NCBI GenBank assembly: GCA_037385045.1
Contig: JARRNJ010000110.1
Coordinates: 1-10,912 of the forward strand
Reading direction: 5' to 3'
From: JARRNJ01 sp037385045
Lineage (GTDB): Bacteria > Pseudomonadota > Gammaproteobacteria > JASBUN01
Length of the DNA stretch: 10,912 nt
A model generated the notes under the pieces. The model saw only the letters and a program-made list of their open reading frames with translations. It made no database searches and had not been told where the DNA came from. Below, piece after piece: positions 7,747 to 10,912 of this stretch; position 1 is the first letter of the stretch, and the number at the start of each line of letters is the position of its first letter. Made by a program: the position numbers and the translations under genes.

Positions 7747-7841
7747 GTAACCGGCCAAACCCTTCGTCTTTGCCCGCCATGATCGCCTGCTGTCGTCATG
7801 TATCCGTTCACCGTTGCACCGGTGGGGTCAATGTTGGTCGT

Positions 7842-7859
7842 GGCGCGTCTGTTCGCGCC
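7842..7859. repeat. Small hairpin between luxR and the secreted-protein gene
   Basis: GGCGCG (7842-7847) pairs with CGCGCC (7854-7859) around a six-base loop. It lies about 95 bases after the luxR stop with no T-run, so it could mark the luxR mRNA end only weakly. Confidence 0.3.
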
Positions 7860-7890
7860 GAGCTGCCCCAATCCTTTGCTCAAACCAGGC

Positions 7891-7910
7891 ACCTGCCAGA
7901 ATTGGTAGTT
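7891..7910 (+). promoter_or_regulatory. Candidate lux/las box in the promoter of the small secreted-protein gene
   Basis: ACCTGCCAGAATTGGTAGTT is an imperfect dyad with the CT-N12-AG core of LuxR-family operators. It agrees with the idealised box ACCTGCCAGATCTGGCAGGT at 16 of 20 positions (my own base-by-base comparison). A weak -10 (TAACGT, 7932-7937) begins 21 bases after the box, the spacing expected when a LuxR activator overlaps the -35. The predicted transcript would start near 7943 and read into the gene at 8024. The box lies 145 bases past the luxR stop. Regulation by the neighbouring LuxR protein is an inference. Confidence 0.55.
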
Positions 7911-8023
7911 ACGCGGCAGGACCCGAATCGGTAACGTTGTGAACGGCAGCAGAGGTTTGCGCCGAAGCTGTCATTGGGTGTGGAAGGTTCGTTTTAATCA
8001 GCCAAGCAGAGGAAGTGATCGAC

Positions 8024-8263
8024 ATGAAGCCATACATAACGCTGTCGTTGTTGGGGGCTGTGCTGTCCGGCGGGGCATACGCCGAATGCCCCCCCGATCT
8101 TGCATTGCAGCAGAAGATGGATTGCATCGTTGCGGAAGGAGCCGGCCAGTCCTACCAGAGCTACCTGAAAGAACAGGCCGTGATCGAACAAGAGATCATT
8201 GCAGCGCGCCAGTCAAAGGGCAAATCCGCCGCGCCGGCCGAGGTCGTAGTCGAAGCGCGGTAA
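8024..8263 (+). CDS. Small exported protein with two cysteines, candidate LuxR target
   Basis: A 79-residue protein that I do not recognise. An N-terminal Sec signal peptide (MKPYITLSLLGAVLSGG, cleavage after AYA at about residue 20) gives a mature form of about 59 residues starting ECPPDLALQQ. The mature part has two Cys 15 residues apart (ECPP and MDCIV), which could form a disulfide in the periplasm or outside the cell. A Gln/Glu-rich probably helical stretch (SYLKEQAVIEQEIIAARQ) follows, then an Ala/Pro/Val tail. AGAGGA (8008-8013) lies ten bases before ATG 8024; a GTG at 8015 is in frame but overlaps the ribosome site. The gene follows luxR on the same strand and has a lux-box-like site upstream, so it is probably a separate, quorum-controlled transcription unit. 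Its function is unknown. Confidence 0.68.
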   Translation: MKPYITLSLLGAVLSGGAYAECPPDLALQQKMDCIVAEGAGQSYQSYLKEQAVIEQEIIAARQSKGKSAAPAEVVVEAR

Positions 8264-8410
8264 TCCGTTCCTCCTCGAACCCGGGTCCGACGTGTCGGTT
8301 TCGTGCCCGGGCTGTTGCGGCGGTCCTAGGGCCACGCCGTCCAACCCAGCTCCCCTCGCCAAAGTCGACCCGTAGCTTTGGCCCTCGATTGCCCGCCGCA
8401 TTGGGTGACT

Positions 8411-8439
8411 CGACCCCGTTGATCCCGGCGATCGGGTCG
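8411..8439. repeat. Inverted repeat between convergent genes
   Basis: CGACCC (8411-8416) and GGGTCG (8434-8439) form a dyad with an inner CCCG/CGGG option. It lies between the secreted-protein gene (+) and the permease (-). No T-run follows on either side, so a terminator role is unproven. The rest of 8264-8494 shows nothing else I can support. Confidence 0.3.
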
Positions 8440-8494
8440 TGACCGGGGCGCCTTACGCATCTACAAGACTGGACCGCTCGATAACCGCGATCGA

Positions 8495-10090
8495 TCAGGG
8501 CGCGGCTTCCTCCGGCTCGGCGGTGAGTTGCGACAGGTATTCGCCGCTCGCCTCGGCCTCTACACCCGTGGCCAGCGCCAAGGCCAGGATCAACAGGCTG
8601 AACACGCCGCCCAGCAGCATGTCTTCGCCGAATCCGAGGTCGCCGTTGCCGCCGAGGATGGTCGGGCCGAAATACAAAAGCAGCCACAGCCCGGCGAAGT
8701 ACGGAAACACCCAGGCGATCTGCGCCCAGCCGAAGGTCTCGCGCCAGCGCTGGCGGAAGAGATAGTGATAGGCGGTGTAGGCGATGAACATCAGTGCGAT
8801 CATGCCGAACAGCACGTTGGCGGTCTCGAAGCCCGTCCACAGGATGATCCAGTTGGAAATCACGAACGCCGCCGGCGCCAGAACCCAGGCCCACCACAAC
8901 CGGAAGGCGCGCGGCGCGTCGGGCAACGTGCGGCGCAGGTGCAGCAGGATCACCGGGCCGAGACCGTAGGACAGCACCGTCACCGACGAGATGTAGCCCA
9001 CCAGCTTCTGCCAGGAGGGAAACGGAAAGAAGAAGATGGCGCCGGCGACGAACGTGACGATCAGCGCCCGCACCGGCACGCCCTGGGCGTTCAGTTCGGC
9101 CAGGGAACGGGGCAGGGTGCGCATTTCGCCGGCGGCCATAGTGATGCGCGAGCTGGCGGTGGAATAGATGAAGCCGGTGCCGGTGGGCGAGGCGATGGCG
9201 TCCGCATACAGCACCAGGGCCCACCAGGTGGCGCCGACGCTGACGCTGAGCGCCGCCAGCGGTCCCGATACGCCCTCGAAATGCAACGCCCGCCAGTCGT
9301 TGCCGATGTCGGCGGGATTCAGGGCCAGCAGGAAGGCGAACTGCAGGCCGACGTAGATGATCGCCGCGATCACCACCGAACCGATGACCGCCAGCGGAAT
9401 GTTGCGTGACGGATTGTCGGTCTCGCCGGCCAGGTCGATGGCCTGGCGAAAGCCGAGGAAACTGAAGATCACCCCGGCGCTGGCCACCGCGGTGAAAGTG
9501 CCGGAGACTTCGTAGTGGCCGGCAGCGGCGTGCAGGTTCTCCGGGTGATGGGAATAGACCAGCAGCACCACGATGGTCAGCACCGGGATGGCGATCTTCC
9601 ACCAGGTCACCGCGCTGTTGATCCACAACACCCAGCGGATGGCGAGCAGGTTGAGGGTAACGATCAGCGCCAGGGAGATGATGGCGACCACGAAGCCCAG
9701 ATGCGTGAGCAGCCCGCTCTTGGGCTGTATCAGGCCGGGCAGATAATTGTTGGCATAGGTCAGCACGGCCATCACTTCCACCGGCGCGATGGACACGTAG
9801 CCGAGAAACAGGATCCAGCCCCAGATCCGGCCCAGGAGGTCGCCGTGGCTGAGATGGCTCAGGTGCACCAGCGCGCCGCTCTTGGGCAGCAGCGTAACCA
9901 GTTCCGAATACACCAGCGCCAGCAACAGCACCGCCACCGCGCCGATGACCCAGGACCACAGGCTCATGGGCCCGGCCAGTTTGGCCGCGTGCAGAGCGCC
10001 GAACAGCCACCCGGAGCCGATCATGCCGCCGAGACTGGCGTATAACAGGCCGATAGGTCCCGCTTCTTTGCGAAGTCGATGCTGGGCCAC
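8495..10090 (-). CDS. APC-superfamily amino acid permease
   Basis: A 531-residue inner-membrane transporter with roughly a dozen hydrophobic helices, of the amino acid-polyamine-organocation superfamily. The first helix carries the substrate-binding glycine motif GGMIGSGWLFG (21-31). The helix-6 region has the family stretch FSFLGFRQAIDLAGETDNP (209-227) followed by SRNIP. A hydrophilic acidic tail (LTAEPEEAAP) ends the protein. The wording of helix 1 recalls the YveA/AspP aspartate:proton symporter branch, but substrate cannot be settled from sequence. The GTG start at 10090 has GGAGG (10098-10102, minus strand) seven bases upstream. A terminator-like hairpin stands directly before that ribosome site, suggesting control by premature termination. 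The gene lies downstream of tRNA-Ile on the same strand and is probably expressed from its own promoter. Confidence 0.9.
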   Translation of the reverse strand: MAQHRLRKEAGPIGLLYASLGGMIGSGWLFGALHAAKLAGPMSLWSWVIGAVAVLLLALVYSELVTLLPKSGALVHLSHLSHGDLLGRIWGWILFLGYVSIAPVEVMAVLTYANNYLPGLIQPKSGLLTHLGFVVAIISLALIVTLNLLAIRWVLWINSAVTWWKIAIPVLTIVVLLVYSHHPENLHAAAGHYEVSGTFTAVASAGVIFSFLGFRQAIDLAGETDNPSRNIPLAVIGSVVIAAIIYVGLQFAFLLALNPADIGNDWRALHFEGVSGPLAALSVSVGATWWALVLYADAIASPTGTGFIYSTASSRITMAAGEMRTLPRSLAELNAQGVPVRALIVTFVAGAIFFFPFPSWQKLVGYISSVTVLSYGLGPVILLHLRRTLPDAPRAFRLWWAWVLAPAAFVISNWIILWTGFETANVLFGMIALMFIAYTAYHYLFRQRWRETFGWAQIAWVFPYFAGLWLLLYFGPTILGGNGDLGFGEDMLLGGVFSLLILALALATGVEAEASGEYLSQLTAEPEEAAP

Positions 10091-10105
10091 TGCTGTTCCT
10101 CCACG

Positions 10106-10128
10106 AAAAACCGGGCGACCGACCCGGT
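10106..10128 (-). promoter_or_regulatory. Terminator-like hairpin directly upstream of the permease ribosome site (possible attenuator)
   Basis: Read on the minus strand, ACCGGG pairs with CCCGGT around a seven-base loop and runs straight into a T-tract (10106-10110). The element ends only three bases before the permease GGAGG. It may be a conditional terminator in the permease leader, or the distal terminator of the tRNA-Ile transcript. No clear antiterminator partner was found by eye. Confidence 0.5.
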
Positions 10129-10149
10129 ATCACAGCTGCGAATTTTCCG

Positions 10150-10184
10150 GCCTGTGGGAGCGCCCACAAACGGCGCTTCGGCCG
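10150..10184. repeat. REP-like palindromic element
   Basis: TGTGGG (10153-10158) pairs with CCCACA (10163-10168) across four bases. A second small stem, CGGC/GCCG (10171-10184), follows with an intervening GCTTCG. The GTGGGAGC head and tandem palindromes are typical of gammaproteobacterial REP sequences, and a partial relative occurs near 6250. Confidence 0.4.
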
Positions 10185-10432
10185 TCCCCCATTTTCTTGT
10201 GCTCCGCCGATCTTAATTCAGTCCGCGGGCTCAGTTCAAAGACGCAATCGGTCTGGCGCCGTATCCGGCAGGCCAGGGCCTTCGCAAAGTGCCGGCGGGA
10301 GCAAGTACAACGCACCATGCGGTTGCGCATAGTGACAGTTGTCCGGCCGGCGTCCGCCCGAAATGGGCTGCATATTCAATCTGCAGGGTTCGCCCGTTGG
10401 GAGGCGGTGAACAACGAGGAGGAAAGGTCGAT

Positions 10433-10509
<77 letters not shown>

Positions 10510-10519
10510 GAGGTTTGGC

Positions 10520-10528
10520 ATTCTAGCA
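10520..10528 (-). promoter_or_regulatory. Candidate extended -10 promoter of tRNA-Ile
   Basis: On the minus strand TGC-TAGAAT forms an extended -10 (hexamer at 10520-10525) 11 bases before the mature 5' end of the tRNA. No good -35 is seen at 16-18 bases, and the implied 5' leader is very short. Confidence 0.35.
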
Positions 10529-10600
10529 GAAATCCAGGCGCGATTTGCCATGCCGGGATATGCAACCGGAACTGCGAGGCCGGAGGAGACCGGGTAATGA

Positions 10601-10625
10601 AAAGGGCGCCCAACGGGCGCCCTTT
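10601..10625 (-). terminator. Intrinsic terminator of rpoD
   Basis: AAA-GGGCGCCC (10601-10611) pairs with GGGCGCCC-TTT (10615-10625) across a three-base loop, giving an 11-base-pair stem. On the minus strand it ends in TTTT, about 40 bases after the rpoD stop. The symmetry could let it stop transcription from either side. Confidence 0.87.
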
Positions 10626-10664
10626 CTCGCTACTGGCAACTGGTCACTCGCTGCGGGTTATCAG

Positions 10665-10912
<248 letters not shown>

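Larger units (their letters stand above)
10091..10432. other. Intergenic region between permease and tRNA-Ile
   Basis: A 342-base stretch with no gene I can support. Reading toward the permease it holds anonymous sequence for about 250 bases, then the REP-like hairpin, the terminator-like hairpin and the permease ribosome site. It should contain the permease promoter and the end of the tRNA transcript, neither of which is evident. Confidence 0.5.

Noticed and set aside
7779..7931. A 51-codon plus-strand frame between luxR and the secreted-protein gene
   Set aside because: No Shine-Dalgarno and no recognisable feature, and it would run across the lux-box-like site and up to the promoter.
8528..9409. 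Long plus-strand frame opposite the permease
   Set aside because: It is a Gln/Arg/Gly-rich shadow of the membrane transporter in GC-rich DNA, without a ribosome site or family match.
10130..10330. A 66-codon minus-strand frame ending just before the permease hairpin, in leader-peptide position
   Set aside because: It has no ribosome site, is Arg-rich in the manner of random GC-rich sequence, and shows no run of control codons.

Overview
The window is GC-rich, densely coding bacterial DNA. It most likely comes from a gammaproteobacterium. It ends in the C-terminus of the housekeeping sigma factor gene rpoD, next to a tRNA-Ile(CAU), an arrangement known from Escherichia coli (rpoD and ileX). 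It also carries an OprB-type outer-membrane porin, a FleN/FlhG-like MinD ATPase and an AHL-type LuxR regulator. I cannot name a genus from this sequence alone.

Left part (1-3141, + strand): a D-2-hydroxyacid dehydrogenase cut by the window edge and a malate/L-lactate-type dehydrogenase sit back to back. They look like the slcC-comC pair that interconverts (S)- and (R)-sulfolactate through sulfopyruvate. A strong intrinsic terminator closes this unit. A separate AKR11-like aldo/keto reductase follows with its own leader.

Middle-left (3163-5915, - strand): an orphan MinD/FleN-type ATPase, a small exported Tyr/Pro/His-rich protein with an Asp tail, and an OprB-family carbohydrate porin. The porin's last beta-strands lie in a different frame from the rest, so the gene is frameshifted as given.

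Middle (5916-8494): a gene-poor stretch of about 1.08 kb, then a LuxR-family AHL-receptor regulator with no synthase in view. Downstream on the same strand is a gene for a 79-residue exported protein with two cysteines. Its upstream region holds a 20-bp site that matches a canonical lux/las box at 16 of 20 positions and is correctly spaced from a weak -10. This receptor, box and small secreted protein form the most interesting unit in the window and could be a compact, undescribed quorum-response module.

Right part (8495-10912, - strand): an APC-superfamily amino acid permease, with a terminator-like hairpin directly upstream of its Shine-Dalgarno sequence that suggests attenuation. Then come a REP-like hairpin, tRNA-Ile(CAU), the rpoD terminator and the partial rpoD gene.
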